A stretch of DNA of 64,000 nt from Anaspis maculata (taxonomy: Eukaryota; Arthropoda; Insecta; Coleoptera; Scraptiidae), in the NCBI GenBank assembly GCA_949128115.1, contig OX421962.1:14583262-14647261 (forward strand). The letters run 5' to 3'. Shown here in pieces: positions 21,771 to 33,410 of the stretch. The notes below the pieces were generated by a model. That model saw nothing but the letters and a program-made list of their open reading frames with translations, was not told the origin of the DNA and ran no database searches. Both the position numbers and the translations under genes were made by a program. Every line of letters begins with the position of its first letter. Position 1 is the first letter of the stretch.

Positions 21771-22419
21771 GAGGTGAATATTTGGCCTCTTCATCGCTAG
21801 ATGCTGATGAAGATGATTATGACATGAACATGAGTCTTGCAGTAAAACTGTAACTCTCTCATTGATTTCAGCGATAGCTTTGTAATGTTTATTCTTATAT
21901 GAATCTTCTTGTTCTTGTTTCGCTTATTTACTTCTTATTTTCGAGGCTAATATCTTGTCCACTCCACTCAATGACGAACTCATACGATCTTCTCTTTGTA
22001 ACTTGAGAAATTATTTACTTTCTTGTGATACGCTAGTCCTGTCCATCACATTTTGCCGGGAAAAGTCAAATAACTCGACTAGATCACCTTTCCAAATCTG
22101 CCGTTCCATATTTGCTTTATCCGTATTTCTCGATTTCTCTTTGCCCAGATTTTGGTACCTAATCAAAAATATTGTGGAGTTTAAAATTATCTTATTATTA
22201 TCATAGGTGGGTAAAAGAGATATTTTATTTGGAAAATACAACTACGTAATGAGTAGTGGCGAGAAAACCAATGGTGCTATGAAAGATAAGAATGTTATAA
22301 CAAGAACTCAACAACCGAAAAGAACAGATGAAGATTAAATCTATTATTATTTCAATTCGTCTTTCGAGTCAATTAATAATCTCTCCCTATTATCGCCTGG
22401 ATCACAGGCTTACATCCCA
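21771..22419. other. No recognisable gene
   Basis: AT-rich. Overlapping antiparallel ORFs at 21955-22206 and 22011-22241 have no motif. Confidence 0.4.
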
Positions 22420-23220
22420 TCATTGAACGACCACGCTTTGTTATTGCCGTATTTTTTCTTTGCGGCACTCAGGAGTTCATGTCTCTGCCTGGTGAGGTTT
22501 TCATGGATGGCGTAAGAGGTATCCTTGAGTTTCTTCCTTGCTGCCATCACCTCGTTGCGTTATATATTGGTCACAAAGTTTACCAACATACTTCGCGGGC
22601 CTTCGCTTTTACTCTTCATGCAGAAAACGTACATGCCGTCCACGTTTTAAGTTCAGTAGAATTACTTTTTGAATCGAAAATAAAGTTACAAGCTGGGGGG
22701 CTACGGCTACGACTGATGGCACCTGCAAAGTTTTGGATCAAAACTATCAGCGGCCGTCAGCCGTATCCTCCCAGTGCTCCAGCTTGTCACTTTATTTTTG
22801 CTCCAAAAAGTCACTCGACTGAAAATAAAAAGTAAACAGGATATATACCTAGTTAATAATGTCCGCAGAGTTACATGGTACCTTCAATGTGCTGGAAACC
22901 AAGTTAGGCACCAGGCTTACCAGACACTCATCTTCGTTTTCTTCGACTACACGGAGACGCATACTGTTGCGTTTAGCTTGCTGCTCGCGCAGATCAAAAC
23001 GGTTCTGCATTGAGGGATTCAGTATTGGAGCTGAGCGAGGTACTCAAAGTTTTGAGTGAGTCGGATATTTGCGAAATTTTCTGTTCGAGATTGCCTAATT
23101 TTCCATCCAGATTCTCGTCCGTTTTGTCCATGAAGTCGGTACAAACTTTGCTGATGAGCTTCTCAGTGGCTTCCTCATCTTTCAATGTTTTTCGTTCTCT
23201 CGATCCAGACATCCTTTCGA
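22420..23220 (-). pseudogene. LINE ORF1-type protein pseudogene (coiled coil, RNA-binding and C-terminal domain)
   Basis: The minus strand begins near 23210 with a charged N-terminus (MSGSRERKTLKDEEATEKLI) and a heptad-like stretch (LGNLEQKISQISDSLKTLS) that should form a coiled coil. After a frameshift it continues FDLREQQAKRNSMRLRVVEE and CLVSLVPNLVSSTLKV, the place of an RRM-like domain. It ends with RNEVMAARKKLKDTSYAI, HENLTRQRHELLSAAKKK and NNKAWSFNDG, a C-terminal module typical of ORF1-like proteins of arthropod non-LTR elements. A 168-bp hairpin (22654-22821) interrupts the region between the RRM-like and C-terminal parts. Frameshifts and stops make it non-coding. Confidence 0.7.
22654..22821. 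mobile_element. MITE-like hairpin inserted in the ORF1 pseudogene
   Basis: Starts with CAGTAGAATTACTTTTTG and ends with the reverse complement of CAGTCGAGTGACTTTTTG. The arms are about 43 bp with roughly 84 percent identity, each running to ACAAGCTGG. Total length is 168 bp. Target duplication is unclear. It splits a protein reading frame, which supports insertion. Confidence 0.65.
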
Positions 23221-23242
23221 TATTAAAATTTGGCACAAACCA

Positions 23243-23500
23243 TTATTCGAAATCTAAACAAGACTGGTACGGAGCACGGGCACACATGTCTACTCTGGCG
23301 CAGCGAACATATATATTGCAAAAATCAGTTGAGGTAGAGTGGTAGAGATTTATCCCACTGTTTTTGATCCTCTGCAGGATACTGAGTGATGACCGTTTTC
23401 TGTTCACCCTTTCAACCGGATTTGCTTGGGGCGTATACGTGGGTATGTCAATCTTTTGGATCCCGTACGAAACTGGCTGTTGAATTCTCATTTTGACCAA
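23243..23500 (-). pseudogene. Short gypsy integrase fragment
   Basis: The minus strand reads IPTYTPQANPVERVNRK, the stretch around the catalytic glutamate of a gypsy integrase, followed by degraded tail sequence. It is probably the same family as the fragments at 3 and 13 kb. Nothing of the remaining pol is adjacent. Confidence 0.65.
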
Positions 23501-23744
23501 ATTTTCAAGTTCTGTTTCGAGTTTCTCTTCTTCAACATAAAGAACTTTGTAGTGATGTAAAAATACAGGAACTGCCGTCTCCCAAATGGATTTGTGCTGG
23601 GATCTTTTGCAAGTGCTCTTGGATTGGTGGTAAAAACATTATTGAACTCACTTATCTCATCACCAGTTCCGGAATTTGGATAACATTGAAATTTTGATAA
23701 TATCATAAAGCTCAAGGGATTCTCTTAATGGAGGCATTTTGGTG

Positions 23745-23890
23745 GATTCTGGAGTACTCCTGTGCACATGTCTCAAACACTTCCGTAAATCCGTTGATGA
23801 TTGCGATGGACCGATAGTTTCTTTCACGTCTTTGCTGTCACCAGACTTGTGGATTGGATCTATCCTTGATGTTTCTCATCTGTGGGGATA
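23745..23890 (-). pseudogene. LINE reverse transcriptase fragment
   Basis: In two frames the minus strand reads IHKSGDSKDVK, then RSIAIINGFTEVFE. This is the segment before and at the N-x-RPI-type motif of non-LTR reverse transcriptases. It is only about 45 codons long and frameshifted. Confidence 0.5.
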
Positions 23891-24223
23891 TGTATCTATC
23901 TGATCCGACAGATGGAATGGAAGGGGTGCTGTGGAGGCCGAGTCCAGGCTCCCGCGCCCCATGCAGTCCTTAATCATGAACCCAAGAATCTGGTCAAGTC
24001 CTTCTACACAGCCGTCAGAATTTCGTTCTCAGAGAAGCTATCAATGTTGATATTGCTTGCTAAAAAAAATCGCTAAGAACATTTGTAGACTTGAGCAATT
24101 CTTTCTCAGGAAGCTCGGGGGATCTAGTATAAAATCGATTCCAGACAAGGTCACCACCCTTGACGTCGTTAGTAGAGTTCGGAATATTGATGAAAAGGAG
24201 AGGCCCAATGTCTGTAATTTGCA

Positions 24224-25165
24224 GGGGAGAAACTCCAGGCAGTGGAAGTTCAGCAGACCCTATAAAACTGAACAAATTCTTGATGTTTTGTGGGACATGT
24301 ACATGGCGGACAGTTTGAAAGCCATCACTAGAGCCAAGCGTGGCGATGGGATATGCACACGACATGTCTGTGAAAATAAGAAAATTTCAAAGGACAGTTT
24401 TCTTGGTGATGCCAAGAATAAGGGAGAACTGTTGAATTTTTTTGCGGAGAGATGCAGTGGAATGGTTATCAAGGCAGCAAAGGAAAAACACCCCAGCAAG
24501 TCCAAAAAAGGTTGAAACAAGAAATTTGGGCGGTTGCTTGATAATCATGAAGAAGCAGACACAAAGATGTTTGTACCAATTGGTAATGCTGGGTCATTCC
24601 CGCATTCTGATGAGTACGGTGGATACAGACCTTGTCGTATTGGGAGTAGCGTGCATACATATCCAAATTTTCCAACTTCAAGCCACTTTGGGTGGGGAAA
24701 AACCTTAGGCAGTAAAAGTCTAGTGGACCCTATAAAGCTGAACAGATCCTTGATGTTTTGTGGGACATGTTCAGTGCGGACAGTCTAAGAGCCAAGCGTG
24801 GCGATGAAATATGCTCACATGTCTGTGAAAATGAGAAAATTTCGAAGGGCAGTTTTCTTTGTGATGCCAAGAATAAGGGAGAACTGTTGAATTTCTTGGT
24901 GGAGAGGTGCAGTGTTATTGTCATCGAGGCAGCAAAGGAGAAACACCCCAGCAAGTTTAAAAAAGGTTAAAACAAGAAATTTGGGCGGTTATGCTTGATA
25001 ATATGCAATCATGAAGAAGCAGACACAAAGATGTTTGTACCAATCGATAATGCTGGGTCATTGCCGCATTTTGATGAGTACGGTGGATACAGACGTTGTC
25101 GTATTGGGAGTGGCGTGCATACATATCCAAATTTTCCAACTTCAAGCCACTTTGGGTACATGTCG
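24224..25165 (+). pseudogene. Decayed uncharacterised protein containing a 470-bp tandem duplication
   Basis: Plus-strand readings include DVLWDMYMADSLKAITRAKR, then DAKNKGELLNFFAER, NHEEADTKMFVPIGNAG and, in another frame, STVDTDLVVLGVACIH. The HEEADT and TVDTDVVVL blocks belong to an uncharacterised protein family widespread in invertebrates; I know no function for it. The whole stretch occurs twice in tandem: GACCCTATAAA at 24256 recurs at 24726, and CAAGCCACTTTGGG occurs in both copies. The copies differ by substitutions and indels, each has its own frameshifts, and a stop (AAAAAAGGTTGAAAC or AAAAAAGGTTAAAAC) precedes the HEEADT block in both. The duplication therefore followed or accompanied decay. 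Confidence 0.65.
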
Positions 25166-25219
25166 GTGTGGGACAAAACTACCAATTTCGCTACTAGTGA
25201 AGTTACTTATCAGTAATCA

Positions 25220-26508
25220 CTAGGAGTTTTGACGATCACAGGCTAAGTACCGGCAAAGGGCGTACCATTACACTCCTGATAATAAAAGGAGGTGAGTAGT
25301 GAAAAGACGATGTAGTCTTCTCCAACTGCCTCTCCTCACGGATAGTCAATACTAGACCGATTCTGTCATCTTATTGTTTACAAATTTCTCGCAAAAAACT
25401 TCAGGTTCCGCCTACTATTCGTCGAAAGGAAAACTACAGATTACCGATACTGTGCAATCAATAGTTTCGACGAATCCTACCGACTGCGCCAATCAACTCG
25501 TGACGAATATATATTTAATTTCAATTAATATTCCGATCATTACAATAGTACGGACTCAACGACTACTCAGAGCCAACTACTAACTGCTAGCTTGTGTAAC
25601 AATTCCCACGTGTCAATTATAATATTCCTCTGGGCGATGGAAAAGCCTTCCTGATTGGTATTCCTAGGTTCCTGCTGGTCAACACTTTCACATCCTGCTT
25701 TTATGCTGTTATAGATAGATAGATGAATAGATAGTTCAGATAGATAGCCTCTGTTCACTTTGTTCTGCTATTAAAAATATATTTGTTCCTGTGAATCGTT
25801 TGACTGTTGAATTGTATGGTATCCCTACATTGAAAAGCCATTGCCATCATAAGAATTCCTTTAATAATTTCCTCGAGGATCAATATTTTATCCTTTGACG
25901 TATATAAACCAAACACAGGGCCCGGAATGAGCGCAGCAGCAATATTTGAAATGTTGCACAAAATAGATTTGCCTCGACGCTATACAACTTCACGTTTAAC
26001 ATAATAATGGCCAGAGTAGACAGACAGACAGCAGCGCCGGCTGCTGGCTTTGCTTCTGTTCTGTTGCCTTGCGTGCAGCACGGAAATTCCGATTGCTCCA
26101 GCATCTAATCTGCGAGTTTATAAAGGACAAGACGATTGTGTGTATGGGATTGGGTTTAAATTTGGTCTCTAATCCCGTACACATCCGGAAAGCGTACACT
26201 GATCATCCGTAAATATTTGCGCAACGTTTAAATGTATTATCTAACTCGAGTTCGAAATGGATTGCTTAAACTTCGGCACAGAGAGAACGGAGCCGCTGGG
26301 AGGGAGAGCCAGAGGCCCAGCGATTCCGCACACCGGAACCGAATCAACAAACCGACGTTTCTCTTTCTTCCCATATTCCGCGTGCACGTGCCTTTCGATG
26401 ATTGTTGTAACTGAAAAGGTCTTCTGAAAATTCTTATAAAAGCATGCTCCATTAACAGTACCTAGTAATACTAGTGATCGTGATACTGATGATAATCCGT
26501 AAGATACA
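25220..26508. other. No recognisable gene; includes a GATA microsatellite
   Basis: An impure (GATA/TAGA) run lies at about 25706-25748, with short GACAGACAGACAG near 26018. ORFs here are short and on both strands. No protein motif is visible. Confidence 0.4.
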
Positions 26509-26694
26509 ATTATATCCAGTGGTCGAAATGGCAATTTTTACGAACCGGAACGCTCGGACTCTCGAGACGAGCGGGGGGGAGGGTTGCTGACCTTCCTCCA
26601 TTTTTTGTTGTTTAAAAAGTTCAAGTATAGTTTCTTTTAGATAATTCTATTGTGCTCAAGATAGGTAGTAGACAACTATATCCCATTTGCGATG

Positions 26695-26865
26695 TATAGA
26701 CAATACAAATAGAAAAGACCATAATTATGTCGTCACGGATTTTTACGGTTGCGTAGGAACCAGGCGAGTCCATCATTCAAAAAAAAATTGGCTGATTTTT
26801 GATGCCCCAATATCCGTGACGACGGTGGTGATAACATATGGTCTTCTCTATTTGTATTGTCTATA
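26695..26865. mobile_element. Nested 171-bp hairpin MITE inside the hAT element
   Basis: TATAGACAATACAAATAGA at 26695 pairs with TCTATTTGTATTGTCTATA ending at 26865. Complementarity continues inward through a TATGGTCTT block and GTCGTCACGGAT/ATCCGTGACGAC. The outermost TATA may be part of a TA-type duplication. Confidence 0.75.
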
Positions 26866-27539
26866 CCTACCTCAATTCAGTAATGTTATTTCTCGAATTG
26901 ATCGGGGAATCTTCTCAAAATAATTACATAATAATAATTGAATGATTAATCAATAAATAATAATTACAAACAATTATGATTTACAATTGCTCGAATTGGA
27001 GTCCATTCTGCTCTATGCAGAGTTGTGTGCCTTTTAGCCATGTTTTCAACGGCTGCGCTTATATCGTGCAGGTTATTAATTGACTGAACCACCATCATTA
27101 TCTCCTTGCTTCCAGCTCTTGGTTGCTTTGGGATGTTCTGTCATGAACCACAAATTCGATCTTGAGCTTTCTTCGCAAAATGGACCCCATTTCGAGTAAT
27201 TGTAAATTATAAATGTTTATTGCTATTGCGATGTTATTTTGTGTTATACTTGGTTTTGTATTTGTTTTATTGTTATTTATTATCATTATCAAATACATAA
27301 AAACGGAATGTAACTCAATTTTTCCCAAAATCAACCGACCATGGCAACCGAATGCCATTGTTATTATGCCACGAAAGCATGGCAACCGAACCGGTAACTA
27401 GATTTATTCGCCCAGAGATGGTTTTCCAATTTTTACAGGTTATTTCGAAAAAATGCTACAAGTGTTATCTTTGTAAAGAGAAAGAAAAGATGAGTTTTAT
27501 AGGGTGAATAAATAATATGGTGTCCGTAAGAAAAAATAA

Positions 27540-27862
27540 AGTTAACTGTCATATCTCAAAAACTAGTGAGTGCAGGAAAAAATTATTGACGTCAGTCGAT
27601 CAAGGACCTTCAAAAATGTCAGGATTTTAATTTTCAAATTTTGATAGCTGTCATAATAAAAAAGTTATCTGAATTTTTAAAATTCGTCACTTTTCAGTTT
27701 TTTCGGGATATTTCAAAAATGACCAACGATATCTGTGATATTATGACATTTTTGAAATAGCCATAAAATTGCGCAACTTTTTTGTGATTTAACCGACTTC
27801 GTATCTCTCACCGTTTCCGAGATACCAATAGTGAGCGTTGAAAAACGGGACACCCTGTATAC
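27540..27862 (-). repeat. Solo arm with CAGGGTG terminus
   Basis: On the minus strand the sequence begins TATACAGGGTGTCCCG, followed by a block about evaluating to GGTATCTCGGAAACGG and AT-rich sequence with several T runs. This matches the layout of other CAGGGTG arms in the window (32964 and FB5), but no inverted partner lies nearby. The inner boundary is approximate. Confidence 0.5.
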
Positions 27863-28122
27863 ATAGATACCTACAATAATAACTAGTTTGATAATAATTC
27901 TTTGAGAGAATAAATGTGATGACAAGACAATAAAATCAAAATAATTCAACAAAAAAGAAAATTATATTGAAAGACAAGTTCGCAACGTGTTATCGGCACA
28001 TTTTCCACGAAACGGAACGGCTTTCGACAAAATTTCACAAGACGGAACGGTTTTTGAAAATATTTCACGAACCGGAACGCCGTTCCGGTCTGTTCCGGCA
28101 CATTTCGACCACTGATTATATC

Positions 28123-29670
28123 ACAGTCTTTTCCAGTTAGACCCGCGACGCAATTATCTGTTACGTACTGGTTCGAAATAATCTTGCCGGCGGAAAACCT
28201 CGGGAGAAATCGAGGGATTATAGTTCAAGGTTGATGCAGTTGCATGTTGTATTGGTTGTATAAGCGCACGGCGCGTTTCCATTACGTTTTCGTGGGGAAA
28301 TGTTGGATTATAACTCGATGCGGATCACTATGCTAATGGAAACTGAAATTGATGGTTAAATTTCAGCTGAAGTTGTAACCCAAATTCAATGCTTCGGCAT
28401 TTAAAACAACAACAGATATTTGGTATCAGAGTTACTGATTCTGCGGCGGCATTTCTAGTGAATTTCTAAATTAATTTCCATCTGAAACATACTCTACTCG
28501 TAATAAATATGGAAATATAGAGCTTTTGGAGCTTTGCGAAAACTAGTCGACATCAGATATTATTCCAGATTATTACGAAGTCTGTTGATACTGGACCGGT
28601 ACAGACTCCCCCTCATAGAGTGACTAGTAATGGTCAAAAAAGAATTCATGCTCACCGTCTTCTATGACTTAGGCTCACACTGGATACTGTTGGCTCTTCA
28701 AACCAACAAAGGACTATTTTGTTCACGTCTGAAAATTGAACTCGCGACAGCAGGATGCAGACAATTCAAAACAAATCAATTTCCAACAATAGAGCGAATA
28801 TTTTCCATTTTATCGCAACCCTACCTACGCATACGTGTTTACAACCGCTGTGTATATTCACTCTATGTATATCATCAACCTATAAGTTTATAGGTGAGTC
28901 TTAGAGAAAGGTGTGTGTGCGAGTCTGAATTTCATATTTCATATGACCGAGCAGAAGGAGCGTTCGGAGACTATGGGGGTTTTTGCGCCGGAAATCGCAA
29001 GGAATGCGAGCCAGAGATATCCAAACCGTATATTTATCAGTGCAATAAATTTCACGGCGTTTCATAACCAAACTGCCGGGGTGTTTTTGGCCTCTGTGTG
29101 CATGCCATGAAGAAGAAGAGGAGGTGGAAGAGATGGAGAGAGAAGTGGCGCGGGTTTATAAACCGCCCCCAGAATTTAGGAAGTGAGAATTGTGTCGGTT
29201 CAACTGACCGCAGTGTTCTATTTATGACGATATCATGTCGGGTGGTGCGGCGGTGGCTGGCGGTGGTAAATCACGTCGATTAGTTACTGTGCTGCTGCAC
29301 ATGACTTTTTGTTAGTCTTGCTCCTTCCGGTGGAGACTGTTCGTGGTCGTCCAGGAAAGTAGCTTTTCTAGGTACTATAAAGCGCTACATTCTGATTTAG
29401 GTTATAGCTACTTCACGACAGTTCTGTAGAATTCGGGACAGATAAAAAAGTTAGAGGCCTGCAACAGCTCTGTTGAAATTGGGCCACCAATGTGCACATT
29501 ATGTGCATCATAAGGAATGTCGATTCCGAGAGGTGAACCACTGACGGAATTTTGTACACCGACTTCCAATTTTGTGATGATTTCCAATGATTTCCGAATG
29601 ATTTCAAAAGATCTCCAATGATTTCCAAATATTGTTACCCTCTACCCTTCCGGTCTAAAGCCAGAAAAGC
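28123..29670. other. No recognisable gene
   Basis: A plus-strand ORF at 28630-28893 and others are short and motif-free. A purine-rich AAGAAGAAGAGGAGG run lies near 29105. Confidence 0.4.
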
Positions 29671-29674
29671 AGTT

Positions 29675-29735
29675 CCTCTTAGCTCAGCTGGGAGAACGCT
29701 ATGCCGTCGCTCAGACCAACGCCGGCATAGCAAAA
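29675..29735 (+). repeat. tRNA-like A-box segment, possible SINE head
   Basis: CTTAGCTCAGCTGGGAGAAC matches a tRNA D-arm/A-box. It is followed by a hairpin, CTATGCCG...CGGCATAG. A B-box does not follow at tRNA spacing, so this is not an intact tRNA gene. A decayed SINE is one explanation. Confidence 0.3.
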
Positions 29736-30599
29736 AGCCCTACAAAACTACAAACCGTGCTGTCACTGGCGTCGTCTTCAGGGGCTTCACCGGGAGTGCG
29801 GGCGGTAAAGAGAGCCAAACAAGGCCTGTTTCGGCAGATCGGGGTGTATTCAAATTACCGAGAATACAATTTAATGCTAGGACTGCAACTTAGCTACAAA
29901 TGATGATGGTAGAAGGCCCCAGGAAACTATGTGATGTGGAAATGTAACATAAACAAAGTGTACGTCACCGAGGTCATTTTTAGGCGAAAATCTGCCCGGT
30001 GCACAGTGGGCTAAATCATCATTCTAGCTGGACAAAAGTCAAGAAATGCAAGACACTGGGATTTGATGTATATTTTTTTGGTTCTATTCCCAATACCTGT
30101 AGTGTATTAAAAATCATGATAGACAGGTACTGAAACAAATGCAACGACTTTAACAGATCAGTAAACATTGATATACCATTTATTCAGAAATTGGGTTCAT
30201 CGAGATTTTGACGATCTCAGCTCAAAAACTGTAATACATTTTTGAAAAGTGGCTTCATTTCATGAAATGGACGTCCATAACAGAGGTAATTTGGTCTTAT
30301 TCATCAGAAACTCATGTATATTTCACTCTTTCTGGTCCACATGAACTTTATGACTCACGTTCAGAAAATGTTTGTCAAACTTTGGAAGCTTGTTGTAAAA
30401 AACTTCCACGAGTTTCCAATGATTTTCTTGTTTTACTGAATAGATTGATCCTTCCTGATCATGTGTACAAAGAATTGGCTGCCAGCTACTGCCTAAACTA
30501 TTTTTTCATGGCCATGCGTGTTGAAATCGAAACACGAGATAATTTCTACAAAACTGATCATAATTAAATGAAACTTCGTGGTATTGTAGCTCATAAAAA
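29736..30599. other. No recognised gene; one 101-codon plus-strand ORF of unknown nature
   Basis: The ORF at 30262-30567 has fairly ordinary amino-acid use and ends with a TAA. I recognise no domain. It may be chance or an exon fragment. Confidence 0.3.
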
Positions 30600-30800
30600 C
30601 TACTTTAAAAAAAAAGTATAACACTTGAGCAAGCTTCTTCGAGAAAATTTTGAAAAAAAAAATTCCGACGCCAGGATTCGAACCCGCTCTGAATTTGAAA
30701 ATTGGATCGGAATACTTTTGTCCAGTCAATGTAGCCATTCCTCCCACTGTGCGGTGTGGCCTCTGTGTTTCTCCAGGATCGTCGGCAGCTGGGTCCTGCT
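30600..30800 (-). repeat. Possible SINE with a tRNA-type B-box
   Basis: The minus strand contains GGGTTCGAATCCTGGCGTCG, a textbook tRNA B-box with its stem. A weak A-box-like TGGCTACATTGACTGG lies about 60 bp upstream, and T-rich runs follow. The spacing is long for a tRNA, so a SINE or tRNA-derived relic is likelier. Confidence 0.4.
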
Positions 30801-32159
30801 CCTGCCACAGCAATGCGGCATCCAAGTGGCCCCCAAAAAAGATGTTTCGACTAGCTCACTTGATGTGTCGACGTGCCCCCTCCGCTGGGGGAGGCTGATG
30901 TGGCACCTGGTGCCTTAGTGCAGTGCAGCGGGCTCTGGGTTGAAGAAGGCAGGAGAGGGCCACCAACCGACGTCCTGGAACAACACAAAACACCGCCAGA
31001 TTAATGGGCTTTGCTTCGACTACATGTAGAATAGAAAGTAACAAATAATTTCACTTCGGGGTCAACGACCTCGATCAGCTGTGAACACACAGACTGAGGT
31101 AACATTTATGGCAGGCTTTGCCGTGGTAAGATAATGAAAAGCTGAAGGCATCAGAATATAAAACAAAAGAAAACCTAGTCGGGCGCTGACGACCGACCCG
31201 GTAGGGTCAACGCTCAACAACGGGGGTGTTCTGATTTTAGCAAAATAAGTAAATTACAAGCACAGCGAACGAATAGGAGAGGCCGTCTGTATACGCAAAT
31301 TGAACTGAAGCAACCACTCAGCTTTGTTCGGCGTTTCGGTGAATGGAGTGGGTTTGCCACTGTTGACGGCTTTACCGTCGCACCTCTTCGGCGGTGACTC
31401 CTGTACCAATGCTGAAACGTCAAGATCTGTCAAAAGTAAGAAGAAATCCGTGTCGGTTGGTTTCTTTGTGTGTAAGTGTTTTTTTGACCCCCCCCCCGCA
31501 ATTATTTTCAAACCGTTAGACCGATTTCGACCAAATTTGTTACGCGGGCAGGCTTCATGGTAGAGAAGAGAAAATGATATTTTGTAAGTGACCTATCAAT
31601 GGGAAATGTCACTGTCAAGAAGTGACAGGAAATTTGGACAGCGATTTGAATTTTGATAAGCTTATTTTGAAGCCCTTGAAAAACTTAATTGAAAATGTGT
31701 GAAAGTTATTACATATCTGTCCTGTAAAAGTAACAAGCTGTCAAAATAAAAACTTTGAGGTTAAATTACTCGAGAAGTACCGAACGGATTTCAACCAAAT
31801 TTTATTTGCAGCAAGGGTACCCGCCAGGGACTCGATGGAATATGTGCAGCTCTGATTGAAATCAGGCCTGCAACTTTAATAAGAGAAAATCAATTTTCTT
31901 CGGAAAACAGGTGAAAATGGGCTTGTCCCACGTTTTTTTTCCAAGGTTTCTGGATTGATTGATATGCAACTTTGTGAACATGCGGCCGGTAGTGTGCAGA
32001 CGTGAAAATTAGCTTTTGGCTCTGAAACGTCAGTCAGCTGTACTACATCATAAATAGTTGAATAGAAACGTCTGTTTTTTTCTTTCGCAATTTTTTTAAA
32101 TCTTTGGAACAGTTTCGCCAATTTTGATGAAATTTGGTACATAGTCCGGGCGCTTATGT
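30801..32159. other. No gene; degenerate repeat-like sequence from about 31490
   Basis: From 31490 onwards, phrases of the type ACCGNNNGACCGATTT-x-ACCAAATTT recur at about 31515, 31780 and 32110. They continue into the repeat at 32160, suggesting related modules of 200-300 bp. An (C)9 run lies near 31490. Confidence 0.35.
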
Positions 32160-32740
32160 ATGAAAAACTAGCTCCCGTGGCGGTATTCGTGATAGCTGAA
32201 TGAAAATTGTTTTGATCGATCGGGGATAGCCCTTGGAACAATTTTTTCTTTGGTTACAATCGATATTCCTCGTCGTTGATTTTTGATGGCTTCTTCAAAA
32301 TGAAGACATGAACCTTTTGAAGCTCCGGCTCTACTGGACAGATTTTCAAGTGTGTAGGTTTATTTTGAAGGTAATGAATGTGAAACTCTACAAAATGAAT
32401 GTAATAGTTTCTGTCAAAACTTGCCTGTAATTTTCCTCGATAACTGTCGAACCGTTGATCCGATTGACTTAAAATTTGACATGCAGACATGGTTTTGCCG
32501 TGGAATGAGCCCGTTGGCTTTTGGCTGTCTTCTGTCAAACGGAAGTGTCACTGTCAACAAATGTCAGAAGATATATCTCATGGAACTTGACTTGCAGTAT
32601 GTCATTTGAGACCCCCTGAAAAACTCTATTCAGAACAGTTGAAGAAGGTATTGCCCTATCTAAAATCTGTCAAATAATAAAAAATGTCAAAGTTCAAAAC
32701 TTTACCAGTTAATTATTCAAAATCTATCGGATAGATTGAA
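32160..32740 (-). repeat. Repeat copy, inverted relative to 40010-40510
   Basis: The reverse complement of this segment matches 40010-40510 closely. Shared strings include CTTCAAAATAAACCTACACA, CATCAAAAATCAACGACGAG, TTGTTCCAAGGGCTATC and AATACCGCCACGGG. No protein motif is recognised in the shared frames. It and its partner flank 7.3 kb that includes the LINE at 36.7-39.6 kb. Confidence 0.75.
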
Positions 32741-32963
32741 ACCAGATTTGGCAGGAAGCAACACAACAAAAGAGTCAAACTAAGGCCGCAGTTGCAGTTT
32801 TCCACCATTCTCCAGTCGGGCGTAATGAATTTTCAAAATTTCTCCTGCCCGTTGCTACCCAATAGGGGCTCTCGCCGGTGTTTTGACCAGAACGACTCGT
32901 TTTTGTAGGCCACGTAAGGCCACACTTAGGCATAGCCTGTGTGTGGTTTACAACAGTATACAT

Positions 32964-33410
32964 TATACAGGGTGTTCCGTGATCTATGTGACAAACTTCA
33001 ACACTGGATACAGGACTCCAAGATGAGTTGAGACCAACAAGAGAAAAATTTTTTTGACCATTGGTCACGAAAATACAGGGTGTTTTGTACTTTTAGTCAC
33101 AATTTTCAAAGTGCAATATTTCTGCAACGGTTTCGTATAATCGATTGAAATTTTCATGTTACATTCCCTCACTGATACTTCATGAAAAGCCATAGCAAGT
33201 AGAGAGAAATTCCAGGACCGGATTAAAAAAAAAATTATTCAGGTTTTCGTGTACAAAAGTACCTTTTTGAGCAAATTCAAAAAAATAGTCATCATATTCA
33301 TAAAGCTGGGAAAAATTTCTACACAAATGGCTTTTCAATTCTGACGGCACTCTTGAGGTTTTTGAGCAAAAAAATTGGAAAACAGCTTATCTCCCGTGAA
33401 AAGGTAAAAC
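32964..33410 (+). repeat. Solo arm with CAGGGTG terminus
   Basis: TATACAGGGTGTTCCGTG at 32964 is followed about 110 bp later by a second ACAGGGTGTTTTG (33075). Then come an ACGG-x-TCG-x-ATAATCGATTGAAATTTT block and CAGGACCGGATTAAAAAA. FB5 arms show the same order of landmarks with different intervening sequence. No inverted partner is found. It abuts a GTGAAAAGGTAAAACCTAG string also present in the LINE 3' region. Confidence 0.55.

Larger units (their letters stand above)
26517..28114. mobile_element. Non-autonomous hAT-superfamily element, 1598 bp
   Basis: The left end CAGTGGTCGAAATG and the right end CATTTCGACCACTG are exact 14-bp terminal inverted repeats. Both ends continue with GGAACG-rich subterminal repeats (ACGAACCGGAACGC left, several ACGGAACGG right). 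ATTATATC is present at 26509-26516 and again at 28115-28122, a perfect 8-bp target duplication as expected for hAT. There is no transposase-like reading frame inside, so it depended on a partner. It contains a nested hairpin (26695-26865) and a CAGGGTG-type arm (27540-27862). Confidence 0.9.

Noticed and set aside
29675..29750. tRNA gene
   Set aside because: A good A-box, but no B-box at the right spacing and no acceptor-stem pairing; kept only as a weak SINE-like note.
30600..30740. tRNA gene on the minus strand
   Set aside because: The B-box is excellent, but the A-box is weak and too distant, and no cloverleaf can be drawn.
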